A DNA stretch of 64,000 nucleotides from Leucocoprinus leucothites (Eukaryota; Basidiomycota; Agaricomycetes; Agaricales; Agaricaceae). The stretch covers positions 1,116,001-1,180,000 of the forward strand of contig JAACJO010000009.1 in the NCBI GenBank assembly GCA_013368445.1, given 5' to 3'. Every line of letters starts with the position of its first letter. Positions within the stretch are counted from its first letter, which is position 1. Positions 22,139-32,475 of this stretch are shown piece by piece. The translations under genes and the position numbers were made by a program. The notes under the pieces are model-generated. The model did not search any database. It was not told where the DNA came from and was given only the letters and a program-made list of their open reading frames with translations.

Positions 22139-23504
22139 ATGCCGGAATCCGAAGTAGGATCTAAGGTTGTTCCAGGTTTAAACCTGAACAATGGTGATAC
22201 CATACATGCGGTTGGAATAGGGTGGGTCAAAAGTTGATGATCAGACGAATCGTCAGTTATGACATCTGAAAACTTTCACAGTTGTTGGATGGGCAGGCAG
22301 GGGGAGGGGCCCCATGTCACGAATATGGTAAAAACAGCTTTGAACCTGGGTTACCGCCACATCGACACGGTCAGTTGAACACCATGGTTGAGATATCAGT
22401 ACCTCAATCTTGAGAAAACATTTCCTCCTAGGCCGCAAATTATGGTGCGCCGTCATCGAGTGTTTCTGGACCTACTGCGATCATTGAGCTGTAAATAGGT
22501 AATGAAGTTTCTGTTGGGCGGGGGATCCATGAGGCCGGCGTGCCCCGCGAGAAGCTTTTTGTTACAACCAAGCTTGCGTAAGATTTTCACCTCTCAGCTA
22601 ACCCGATTTCAAGCTACACTCTCGACACAGGAGTGAAGACCACTGGGACCCAGCCAGTGCCCTTGAGACCAGTCTCACGAAGCTGGGACTTGATTATGTG
22701 GACTTATACCTCATGCACTGGCCCATGGCATTGCGTGCGGATGGTAGGCCATTCTCAGCTCGATCTGTCATCCTTTACTGAAAGATACTATTCTCTCCCA
22801 GGATCTGCTCTTCAACCAGATGAAAGCCCAACGTTTATAGAAACATGGCACTCGATGCAAGAACTCCTCAAGACAGGTACTTGAGCCAATCATTCCTTGA
22901 AACAAGAAGAGTACTGACTCATCTGTGATGAAGGAAAGGCGAGGGCCATCGGAGTGTCTAATTTTTCACTCAAGCTTCTTTCCCTGCTCTTGGAGCACCC
23001 GAAAACAACCATCGTTCCTGCTGTCAACCAGGTCGAAGCTCATCCCTGCTTGCCGCAGCACGAATTACTTGAGTTTTGTCGCAACAAAGGCATTTTACTC
23101 GTTGCGTATTCTCCTATCGGAAAGCACAAATACGCCCAGGATCGAGATATCGAGGCGATAGCGCACCGTCTGAATGTAACCCCCGCTCAAGTTATCCTAA
23201 GTTGGGGGATCAAACGCGGCACTGCAGTCGTTCCAAAATCCGAACAAGAAGAAAGATTAGCTCGTAATCTATCTGTAAGTTCGCTCGCATAGATCATTGT
23301 TATTTCAAGTCAACATCTCCATCTTTCTAGCTTGTGGAACTATCTGCAGCCGATATGCAAGTCCTTGATCGGCTTTACTTGAAACCTGGCATGCATCATT
23401 CTGTCTGTGGGTTCCATTCGCATGAATTCGGCGGTTCGTGCTTTGGCTGGTCTTACGAGCAATTGGGCTGGGGTTTTGGATTGGGAGGCGTCATGCGTGA
23501 TTAA
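22139..23504 (+). CDS. Aldo/keto reductase
   Basis: Eight exons: 22139-22221, 22282-22369, 22432-22444, 22499-22577, 22631-22743, 22802-22876, 22934-23274 and 23331-23504 (966 nt, 321 aa). It has the (beta/alpha)8 NADPH-dependent carbonyl reductase fold. The catalytic tetrad is visible: Asp in GYRHIDTAANYG, Tyr in the same motif, Lys in FVTTKL, and His in LYLMHWP. Further family blocks are AIGVSNFS and QVEAHPCLPQ. The cofactor motif is VVPKSEQEER, where the usual IPKS is VPKS. The 13-nt exon 3 encodes the tetrad Tyr, so a gene model skipping it would predict an inactive enzyme. The C-terminus is unusually Gly/Phe/Trp-rich. Substrate unknown. Confidence 0.92.
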
Positions 23505-24196
23505 CGTGGTCACTCAGGTACTACTGGTCGTTCCTAGGCTTTTGTGAGAATAAATTGACTTGTTTGTCCACTCAGGGAATGATAGTCTCTTTACTATTCC
23601 TCTTTCAAAAATGGGAGAAATATTCACACCATCAGAGTAGTAGAAACCGCCGTGATGGACAGGGCGGAGATCAATGGCCATCGAGGACTTTTATCCTCCT
23701 TCCACACTCAAAGTTCATCAGCTCACGCTCAAGATACAACAATATCATAAAGATGTCATACCTCGGATCCTCAAATAGACGACCTCGCGGCGCCGTAGGA
23801 ACACCAAAATCACAACGACGGGAGGTTCTTTCCAAAAACAGAAACCAAGGGACGACCGTACCTTTGGTTGTGGGACAGTTGGTGGGGTTCCAAAGCTGAG
23901 GTGTGCGAAGTTGTGAACGGATTAGCGCAAGACAACACACTAACACATACTCACTACAGAGAGTTTAGTAACCCCGAGCTACATTATGGAAACGGATTCT
24001 GTGCTATTCAAGGCTTCGAGGCTCTTGTACATCACGCAGGATCTTTCTACGGGTATAGAAATTCTCCCATGAATGGGCCGCTTTGGCTTTGGCATGGTGT
24101 AAGGCTGTTTAAAAGACTAGTACCTTACTGTACAAGAGCGGCCGACGTCGTTGTTCAGTTCTCTCCTAGATTCCCAACTGTTCCACGCAGTCCGCT
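23505..24196. other. Intergenic region, nothing recognised
   Basis: 692 nt between two plus-strand genes. The frames at 23555-23899 and 23671-23946 oppose each other and look like chance. It should hold the promoter of the seven-TM gene. Confidence 0.5.
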
Positions 24197-25688
24197 ATGG
24201 CTATCACTGAAAACGAGGTTAGTTTTTCGATGGTTTATAATTGTTGCGAGAAGATGCTGTGGAGCTAAGACCGTCTTGGTTCCTCATAGTCTAAACTTAT
24301 AGCCATATTCGTTCAATCATGCCTCTGGGGTAGGTCGTGACCGTCCTCTCTCACACAACTCACAATGTTTAATCAGTTATTTGAACAGGTGCCTTCGCAG
24401 TGATGTTCATTCTTACTTACTGGACGTTGGTATATCGCAGGCCACATGGCCGGCCAATAAACTGGCCAATGCTATTAGTGTCAATACTGATGTTTGTGCT
24501 TGCCACGATGGTAAGCGGAGCTGTTTACACTAAATATCTACTGTTGTTGACTATTGATGGTGGCGTGCTAATAGCAAGTGGCTATCAATTTCACGAGAAT
24601 CATCCGTGGATTTATCGTCAATGAAGGCCACACAGGAGATTATTATAATGTGCTGGCTGAGTTCACCCAAATATTTGGGAGTGCCATGTACATTGTGCAA
24701 ACCTTTGTGGGTGATGGTGTTGCGGTAGGTATTACGTCATTGAAAAGACGACATAGATCCTGACACCGAAGTTCAGATATACCGATGTTATATTGTCTGG
24801 AGCCGACGCTTGGTATTTATCTTGTTCCCTTGTGCCATTTACATCGGCAGTATAGGTATGTTGGGGTCACGCTCACGCTAAACAGATTTACTCAGGTTTT
24901 ATCTAGTTTCTGGCATCGGGATCCTCGTCACAATGGGTAAAGCAACCGCAGGTTCCCTTGTCTTTCTGGACGAACTCGGTGATTGGATATCAAGTTTCTT
25001 CGCGTTGACTCTTGTCACGAGTACCACTTGTACACGTGAGTTTATGTGCTATGTTTCGTCACGAGATGTGCTTCCATCTCATATTCGAATTTTAGTCATG
25101 ATTGCCTCAAGAATCTGGTATCTGAATAACCAAAGCATACGTGATGGTTCGCGTCGCAAGGGTGGCCTCAATCCAATTGCTCGTGTCGTTGTGGAATCTG
25201 GGGCTATTTACTCAAGTATGCTTATAGCACTGCTCATACTTTATGGCCAGAAATCGTGGTTCCAGTATATTATCGTCGATGCTGTGAGTTTGCGCCATCT
25301 TTGTTCAGCCACTCCCCACTTGCTCACGCCTGAAATTGCAGCTGTCTTCTCTTATAGTAAGCTCCACTGTCTCGATACCATAACATGGGATATGGCTGAC
25401 CGCAACGTCAAACTACAGGGTATTGTGTTCTCCGTCATCATCGTCCGTATCGGTCTTGGTATCGCCATCGATCCCGACACTGTTCAAGCCTCTACCATCT
25501 CGAGCAAGACAATGGGAGGCTCAGATAGAACAAATAGCGCAGTTCATGAACTAAGTACATTTGAAGCCCCAGGGGATCCTGTCGTGTCGACAGACCGACA
25601 TTGGCATTCAGTAAAAGTTAACCTAGAGACATCTGGAAGTTCCGAGCACTCTACTAAGCATGAGAAGAGCGCTGAGGGTCAGGTTTGA
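24197..25688 (+). CDS. Seven-TM integral membrane protein, subfamily B, copy 3
   Basis: Nine exons: 24197-24217, 24290-24329, 24389-24510, 24575-24724, 24777-24855, 24907-25035, 25096-25283, 25342-25356 and 25419-25688 (1014 nt, 337 aa). The exon order, and most exon lengths, match copy 2 exactly (21, 40, 122, 150, 79 and the 15-nt microexon). Landmarks are SKLIAIFVQSCLWG, IYRCYIVWSRR, VSGIGILV, LMIASRIWYL, VESGAIYSS and GIVFSVIIVRIGLGI. The microexon encodes LSSLI. The C-tail is about 70 residues, rich in Ser, Thr, His and Glu. Likely a duplicate of copy 2, with the IGPS and reductase genes between them. Function unknown. Confidence 0.85.
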
Positions 25689-26290
25689 GTTACAGTCGAT
25701 GTACTGCTATGTATGTATCTGAGTACAAAATTGTAATGCCATAACTCCGTGTCATTTTACCCGAACCATGTACCTAGAGTTGCTGCGTCTACTGAGAGAG
25801 CCATGAGATGAGTCGGACCGGCGGCACGGTTCGAATGTTCACTGATGGCATTGATGCGCACAGCGCATCACGTGGAAGTTCCCCAGAATAGTAACTACGA
25901 CTTCGGCAACTGAGCCTGATGAGCAGGGCTGTCATTCAGCTCCAGCCATCTACCACATGTTCCTTTGACAAAGACAAGTATCACAGCACCTTTCTTGTGA
26001 TAACACGACACTCGTAATATTCAATATACCACTTGGCTCTTATTCTCTGATTTTTCTTTTTAATTCTCGCTTCTCCTGTTTTAAAAGTGTCGGGAAACCT
26101 GGGTAGCTTGGACTGTGCAACGTGCGGAATCTAGGTGGGTATACATCAAACTACTGCGGGTTTCTTACAGCACTAAACTTCCGGTGTTGCCGCCTAGACA
26201 TTGCTCCCTACTTGATCCTTGTATCTACGCGGCTGGGGAACGTTGAGTTTTGTTCACGACTCCCAATTCACCTTAGGAAGTCGACATATT
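25689..26290. other. Intergenic region, nothing recognised
   Basis: About 600 nt between plus-strand genes. A pyrimidine-rich stretch with TATTCTC-like sequence lies at about 26040-26080, upstream of the SNARE start. No gene or repeat seen. Confidence 0.45.
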
Positions 26291-27243
26291 ATGTCTTCGA
26301 GTACCAAAGCCCTCGCAAAACTAACATCTCTTTCAACAAAAACACTCTCACTCCTCCTTGAACGGCAGCGCCTACAGTCGTTTCCTTCCGCCTCGTTAAA
26401 CCCTAGTTCACAACCAAAGAACCAGCATGCTGCCCAAATAACAAAGAACCTTCAACAGCTTCGGGCTGGAATTTTGGATATGGAGGAGAAGGATGGAAGA
26501 ACCGAGGCTGTTGCGCTGTTACGGGGACAGTATGAGCGAATGAGAGCTATGCTGGGAGACAACGCGGATGGTATTAGTGTTGAGAGGTGAGGTCCAGTTA
26601 GTTCCCGCCAAAACCTCAGTAAAATTCAACAGGATTATTTTCCAGTCTGGACACTCCAATGCTCCCGCCACCTGCTTCAGTTTCGTCGTCAAGCACTGAT
26701 TCTCTTCCACGCGCACCCTCACCGCAGATGGTACTTCCACCAACACCTCCAGGAAAAGACAGTGGAGAGTTCCAATATACACCATACAAAGATGATCCAG
26801 ATGCCGACCCACCTCTTGACGATGCTGGACTTATGCTTCAGCAGCGTATGATGATGAACGGTAAGCTGTTTACCCCCAAAAAGCTGTGTGGTTCTAATCT
26901 AATTCTATGTTTTAAATCAGAACAAGATGACCATCTGGATCAACTTTCTCAATCAATCAATCGCCAGCACCATATATCCCTGCAGATTGGTGGCGAATTA
27001 GAAGTACACTCTGGATTACTGGAAGAATTGGACACGGATATCGATAGGACACATTCTCGCCTGAGTGGTGCACGAAGACGACTTGACCGCGTTGCACAGG
27101 GAGCGAAAGAGAACAGTGAGTTATTTTCGCGGTTTATATGGATTGCGGCTGACGAGAGAGTTTTACTGGCTGTAGGCTCCGCTGTTGCCATTGGCGTCAT
27201 CATCTTGATCCTTTTGATTCTCATCATCATCTTCAAGACATGA
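26291..27243 (+). CDS. Qc-SNARE, Syntaxin-8 (Syn8) type
   Basis: Exons 26291-26586, 26646-26860 and 26921-27243. The last very probably contains another intron at 27116-27175 (60 nt, in frame), which would give KENS joined to SAVAIGV. The start at 26291 begins MSSSTKALAKL; an upstream in-frame ATG at 26219 is unlikely. The N-terminal half is helical, and the middle is a Pro/Ser-rich linker (PRAPSPQ, LPPTPPG). The SNARE motif (DHLDQLSQSINRQH onward, about 55 residues) is followed by a single C-terminal anchor of Ile/Leu/Val ending IIIFKT. Such Qc-SNAREs act in endosome and vacuole fusion. At the expected zero layer, aligned by eye to ELDEQNEIIDDL of syntaxin 8, this protein reads ELEVHSGLLEEL, so His replaces Gln. 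Confidence 0.85.
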
Positions 27244-29085
27244 TTTTCTATTTCGCTGATTTGGGTTATTATCACTTCCTTTTTTCTGGCCTTGTTTGTA
27301 ACTATCGTGTTGTTCTACCCGTTTATGCTATCGATCCAATTGATTTCATTGTTCTAGTTCTTTGCGGCCTGCCTGTTCCTCTGCCCATGTCTGGACATTT
27401 CTCCGGATGCTGATAGCCTTAGGTTCCCTGATCGAGCGCCTTTCGCGTTGTACTCTTGAAGCCATACATTTTCTGCCTCTACAGTCATACATCTGCGTTG
27501 TTCTCGAACTTAGGGCGAAGATGAATTCCAAGCCCCGATTGTCAAAAACTGCACAAGATAAACCCCCTTCCTGATGCTGTGATCTACATCGAACTACATT
27601 AACAACTCGATCTCAGCTACCTAGTACGCTTTTGGCAAGATTGATTTAATATTCCCAACACATACATAATGCTACGAATGGACAGAGTGAGAATCGGACA
27701 AAAAATCTGAATGATGGTGGATAAAATACCAATAACGCCTTAGTCAAATCCCATGACCTCGGCGCAATGACGGCTCCCTTCATGTTTACACTTCGGTACA
27801 TTCGGAGCTCAATTCTTCAACCAAGGAGAGAAACAGTCGGTGTGAAGTTGGGCTCTGAAACACTTGACTGGAGTCGGGACTCGACAATCGCCATGTCGTT
27901 CAAGAAGACGTGTGTGCACACATTACAGAGAATCCCTTCTGCAAGGCTGTCATACCAGTGACTAATGTTTATTATCATACGAAATGTTCTCGGTCTGGAG
28001 TCTCCACGTTCTCTCGTCTCATTACAAGTCCCTACTAGGGTCCTAACAGTGAACACTAGGCATATCCATTAAACGATCAATTTGGAGTTTTGCCCTGCAG
28101 GATCATCAGGTCAACTGGCCAAGTCCCTTAGCTGTCGGAAGGAGTTCGCAGTTTCCAAGCTCAGCGATGTTCGTCTGGAAGCCAGACCCCCCAGGATTCA
28201 ACGACGCATTGATAACGTCCCTATGGGCTGTTTCTGACTTGCCGGTTTTGGCCTTCCATGTTGAACTAAAATTTCCACGTTTTCTGTTCTGAACCGGGTG
28301 CTCAGCTTCCGTCCGAGGGTGGGTAGTTGAGTCTGATGCTCGATCATGTGTAGGCCAAGTGCTCTCCAAACTGGCCGGATATACTCTTCCACATCCCAAC
28401 GGCGGCGGCCCGCCTCACCTAGACTCAGTATTCACGCCTCTGGAGGCCGTCTGAACCAAGAAATTTCTCAGGTATGAAGAGTTGTCCAGGGTCCTCGGCA
28501 TCTTCGGCACTGTAGGTCACAAGTTATGGGGGGCGAACTCCCGGCGAGACATCCAAAGAAGTGTAATTTTGTGGGTCTGGATTCGAACTTTGACTTGATC
28601 CCTCGTCTCTGGAAAAGCCTTGACATTCTGTGACGTCCAGTTTGAACCAACCCTAACAAGCGCAGTCCGAGTTACCAGTGGCTCAACAGCCGGCAATTTC
28701 TGGCTTGGACAATGCCAGCTCCATTTCTCATATCAGTGAGAGCCTTCCCCCCCTCAGGGCGTGCCACAACTTGAAGATCGTGGCCAAGACGTCACGGTCA
28801 GCCCCCTGTTCTCAAATTTTATCAAGTGCCGTCACGTTCAAACCAAATTTGAACCTCGCAAGGTTCTAAGAATACAATGACAAGTGGGATCTCGTCAGTC
28901 CTGTAATCAATTAAATTATCAAATATGTCAAGAGACACCGACGTTTACAGTTTGACTGGTTGAAATCTACTTAGTCTAGTACCTCATACCCAGGCTACGG
29001 CAGACCTGAGCGCCACTACATCGGTATCCCATAAAACCTCGAGGTGTTACGCAAGTTACATCGTAATAGCTTTCATCACGCCCTC
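27244..29085. other. Intergenic region (1.8 kb), no supported gene
   Basis: Small opposing frames at 27346-27574, 27767-28056 and 28106-28399 have no motif. About 80 nt before 29086 there is a block resembling the region upstream of the paralogous seven-TM gene at 2584, so the duplication carried some 5' flank. Confidence 0.5.
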
Positions 29086-30502
29086 ATGGTTTGCAATGAT
29101 ACCGCAACCTATATCGTCAACGAGTCAAGCGAACTTCCTGGAAGTGATTGTTTATTCACGTACACCGGTTATATTTCTGGCTTCATGGTATGTGACGATC
29201 ATTCATACCTCATAAGTGTTCTCTCTCCAAGACTCAGCTCGGTGCTCAATGGCGGTTTTGTCTAGTTCGAGATACTTCTTTATGGTGCGCTGACTGTCAA
29301 TATAGCATCTTAGCTTGCTTTTCTACTAACTCCATCTAAAAGGCATTAACTTCGTAATTTTTCTCACCGCTGCATACACTCTGGTGTACAACCTCAAAGG
29401 CTATGCACGATGGGTTTTGTTCGCTTCTGCATTGGCCATGTTCGCAATCTCAACAACAAATGTCTCGTTAAGCTTGTATGCTGTCTTCGGATATCTGATG
29501 CGCAAACAAGACATCCCCTTTCGAATAATACGGGCTAGACACGTTTTTTATTTTGTAAATAAGTGAGCTATTCATTCGACCGCCCCCGCTATCTAACTTT
29601 TAATCTGACCTAGCCTGATTGGCGATGCACTCCTTGTGAGTCTCTGCGTCTCGGAAGGAATGTGCATGAAGTTCGGAATCGATGAGAAAACCTACAGATA
29701 TACCGTTGTTATGTGATTTGGTCACGTTCGATTTATATCATTATCGCGCCCTGCATTTGTCTTTTTGCGTCTTTCGGCAAGTCGTTGTCTGCGACATCCC
29801 TGTCGGGCTGGTTGACTGAAATTTGCTCAGGGCTCGGGGTATTCTTCGTGACAAGCTCCATTAATTTGATTAGAGACAGGAGATACATATATATGTGGAC
29901 AGCTTTCGCTTTCAATGTAATGATCACTGCACTCAATGGTAAGCTCAGTGATTTTGAAGTTCACTATGACTGATCTTTTCATCAACAGCAATTCGCATAT
30001 GGTGGATGGGTCGTCAAGCGCGCAAACTTCTTGGGCCGGCTTTGGCACGGAGATACTACTCTGCTATGGTCATAATGTATGGTTCGCCAACCTTGAAAAA
30101 CGTCGTGCATGTCATTCACAAGGGAATCTCACATTTTGGATAGGATCGAGTCTGGTGCTATATATTCGTTTTATGTCCTGCTTGACCAAGTGATAAAAAC
30201 AGTCGTAGGTGTTTTGTTGAGTGTATTCGGCTAGCTGTTTAATCTCCAAGTTCCCCTCTAGGTCTCGCAGGATCTATTTCTCTTGGATGCGGGTCTAACT
30301 CAGGTTGTGGTCAGTATGCCAGCAATAGCGGCTCATTAGCTAGCCCCGCTTTAGACTTACCGAGATTGCTCCAAAGACCATTGGACCCACCTTGATAATC
30401 GTGCAAGTCGGTCTCGGTCGACAAGCACGCGACCTTGAGAGCACGATCCAGACGAGCCGCGAAACTCGAGAAGTCGTCTTAACGACAGGGGGATTCCATT
30501 AG
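29086..30502 (+). CDS. Seven-TM integral membrane protein, subfamily A, copy 2 (GPCR-like)
   Basis: Nine exons: 29086-29187, 29266-29284, 29343-29562, 29614-29635, 29698-29938, 29989-30076, 30144-30204, 30262-30309 and 30365-30502 (939 nt, 312 aa). Exons 2 to 8 have exactly the same lengths as in the gene at 1201-2584, including the 19- and 22-nt microexons. Landmarks are FEILLYG, IYRCYVIWSRS, AIRIWWMGRQ, MIESGAIYS and GLGRQARDLESTIQT. The N-terminus is short, with NDT and NES sequons and two Cys, consistent with an outside-facing end. The last acceptor (ending GAG) is less certain than the others. Orientation is opposite to copy 1, about 27 kb away. Function unknown. Confidence 0.82.
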
Positions 30503-32475
30503 AAGTGAGAGTTCAGTCTACATTAATAATCAACTTCGGGGGTTCTTGTCTTGCTTGCCCTAAAGGAAGCGAGGTATACTCATAGCCTTTCTCCAGGTAA
30601 TTTGATGATGATATTTCTGCGCCGTAGGTGTAAATCGTGGGCTAAGTGGATGTTCATGACTTTTGTAGAGCAGGAACGAAGCGTGTACTAGGGAAATATA
30701 GCTTTTGAGCGAGAGCGAGTGGTCGTCTCCAGTCTCAAAGATTGTAGCCTGCATATCCAGTACTCGGACTTCTGAAGTGGTCCAAAAGCGGTCCAACCAA
30801 AGCTTACGGCGTCTGCATGGTAATCTCTCGGTCAACAATGATGATTACAAGTGCAGCCACTACAAGAGACATGGCTAGTACTGGATGAGCATTTGAATGC
30901 CAGCAAAATTAGTTGACCAGTAATTTCCCCTTGCTGGATCGGCTCTGGGCATTCTAGTAATCGAGCACCGAGAAGGACGACTGGTAGCCGATAGGTCGTA
31001 TACCTCCTCCACTAGCCACAAATAGACTTGATGCACCCTCGATAAATTTTAGTAGATGAAGCAGCGACGAGGGAGAAATCGGCGATAAATTTGAAGAGTA
31101 GGGCGGTGGTTTGCTCGGCGGAGGGGACTAGAGGAATTCGCTTTCGATGATATTCGGACATGTTATCATGTCACCACTGTTGAATGAAAGAACGGATCAG
31201 CCGTTATATATTCACTTTTCGTTCCTAGAGTATTCAGTTCCTTTCATGTCTTCTGCCGGATCGTCACGGCCTGGCCTTTTCGAGTCAGATGTTTTTATAT
31301 TTGGAATATTGAGTTGGATCTTTGGTGGGTGTACTACCGGCGTGGCATGTGGAGAGAACTGGGCCTATTGTTCCAGGGCGATATCCATCGCTGCGGTTCA
31401 TGCGGATAGGCTGATATAGTGGAAGCCTAGGGCTCTCACCATTTTTGCTCCACGCTCAACCGACCACGACTACGAAAACGTAGTAGTCAGTAAATGTTTG
31501 TTGGGTACAGGTTTTTGTCTCGCTTGGCGGCTCCTCTGTTCTCGTCATATATTTACATGTCCGATCGAAACTGGGAAGCAAAAATAAAGGCAGGGATTGA
31601 TTCCTGGACGGTCAGTGATTCCGAGGTAGTCTCTGCTAGAGCGGCCTAAAAGATATGATTCCGGCGGTGATTGGAGACGGGCAGGCGGCACACAGCCTAA
31701 GAAATATCAAGGTGCTTGAACGTCGGGCGGGGCAACAAGATCGCCGGCAGGCTGCGAGACACGATGAGCTGAGTGCAGCATTGTGTTACAGGAGTCATTG
31801 CCATAATTTTTTCTTTCGATAGAGTTTGCTTGGCCGCAGCTAAAACGGCCTCTTGCAATGGTGGTACACATCTGGCGTCAACTCGGCCGAAGACGGTGAT
31901 CGACGATCCTCGAGAACTATTACAGAGTGTGGCTTCGAGGCAATGATTGGCTTTTATGGGTATGAGTTCCGATTTAGTGACCGGTGAATACTGCCTTGTT
32001 GCCCTAGTGATAGCCCTAAGATCTAACCTGGGCCCTCTGTGGCAGTCCCTTATTCGGATTATGCGACCAAGAGAAAATCCCGCCGAGTGCGGGGCGCTCA
32101 CAAGGCATCTCACGTTTGAGATAACTTGAAACAGTCATCTCGGGATGAATATCTAAGACTCCGTCCAGTGCACATGAAGCAAGGTACGTCGGTGGACGTA
32201 AAGGTCACTCACCGAAATTGGGATCTCGATAGTGACTTTACACATTCAACGCGCATGGTTGGGTTCTTATGAGCAACCAGCTTCATAGAAGAGTTATTTC
32301 GCTTTCTGCAACGATAATGCAGCTCGTACCTGTAGCATGCCAAGTGGAGGCAGAGAAAGCAGATTAAGAAATTGATTCGCCAAATTGGTATTATCAGCAG
32401 CACGTGACCTTGTTACAAGAGACGCGTCGTCTCAACCATCGTAGCATCTTACCCAGAGCAACCAACCTTTTTGCC
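30503..32475. other. Intergenic region (2.0 kb), no supported gene
   Basis: On the complement at about 31162-31010 there is a frame starting MSEYHRKRIPLVPSAEQ, with a hydrophobic stretch, but I could not extend it into a credible spliced gene. Frames at 30560-30838, 31147-31419 and 31697-32113 look like chance. No repeat or RNA gene seen. Confidence 0.4.

Noticed and set aside
30840..31162. Minus-strand frame starting MSEYHRKRIPLVPSAEQ, considered as a sixth seven-TM gene
   Set aside because: Could not be extended with consistent phases and lacks the family motifs.
31697..32113. 138-codon minus-strand frame
   Set aside because: No family resemblance and no splice structure; opposing short frames cover the same DNA.
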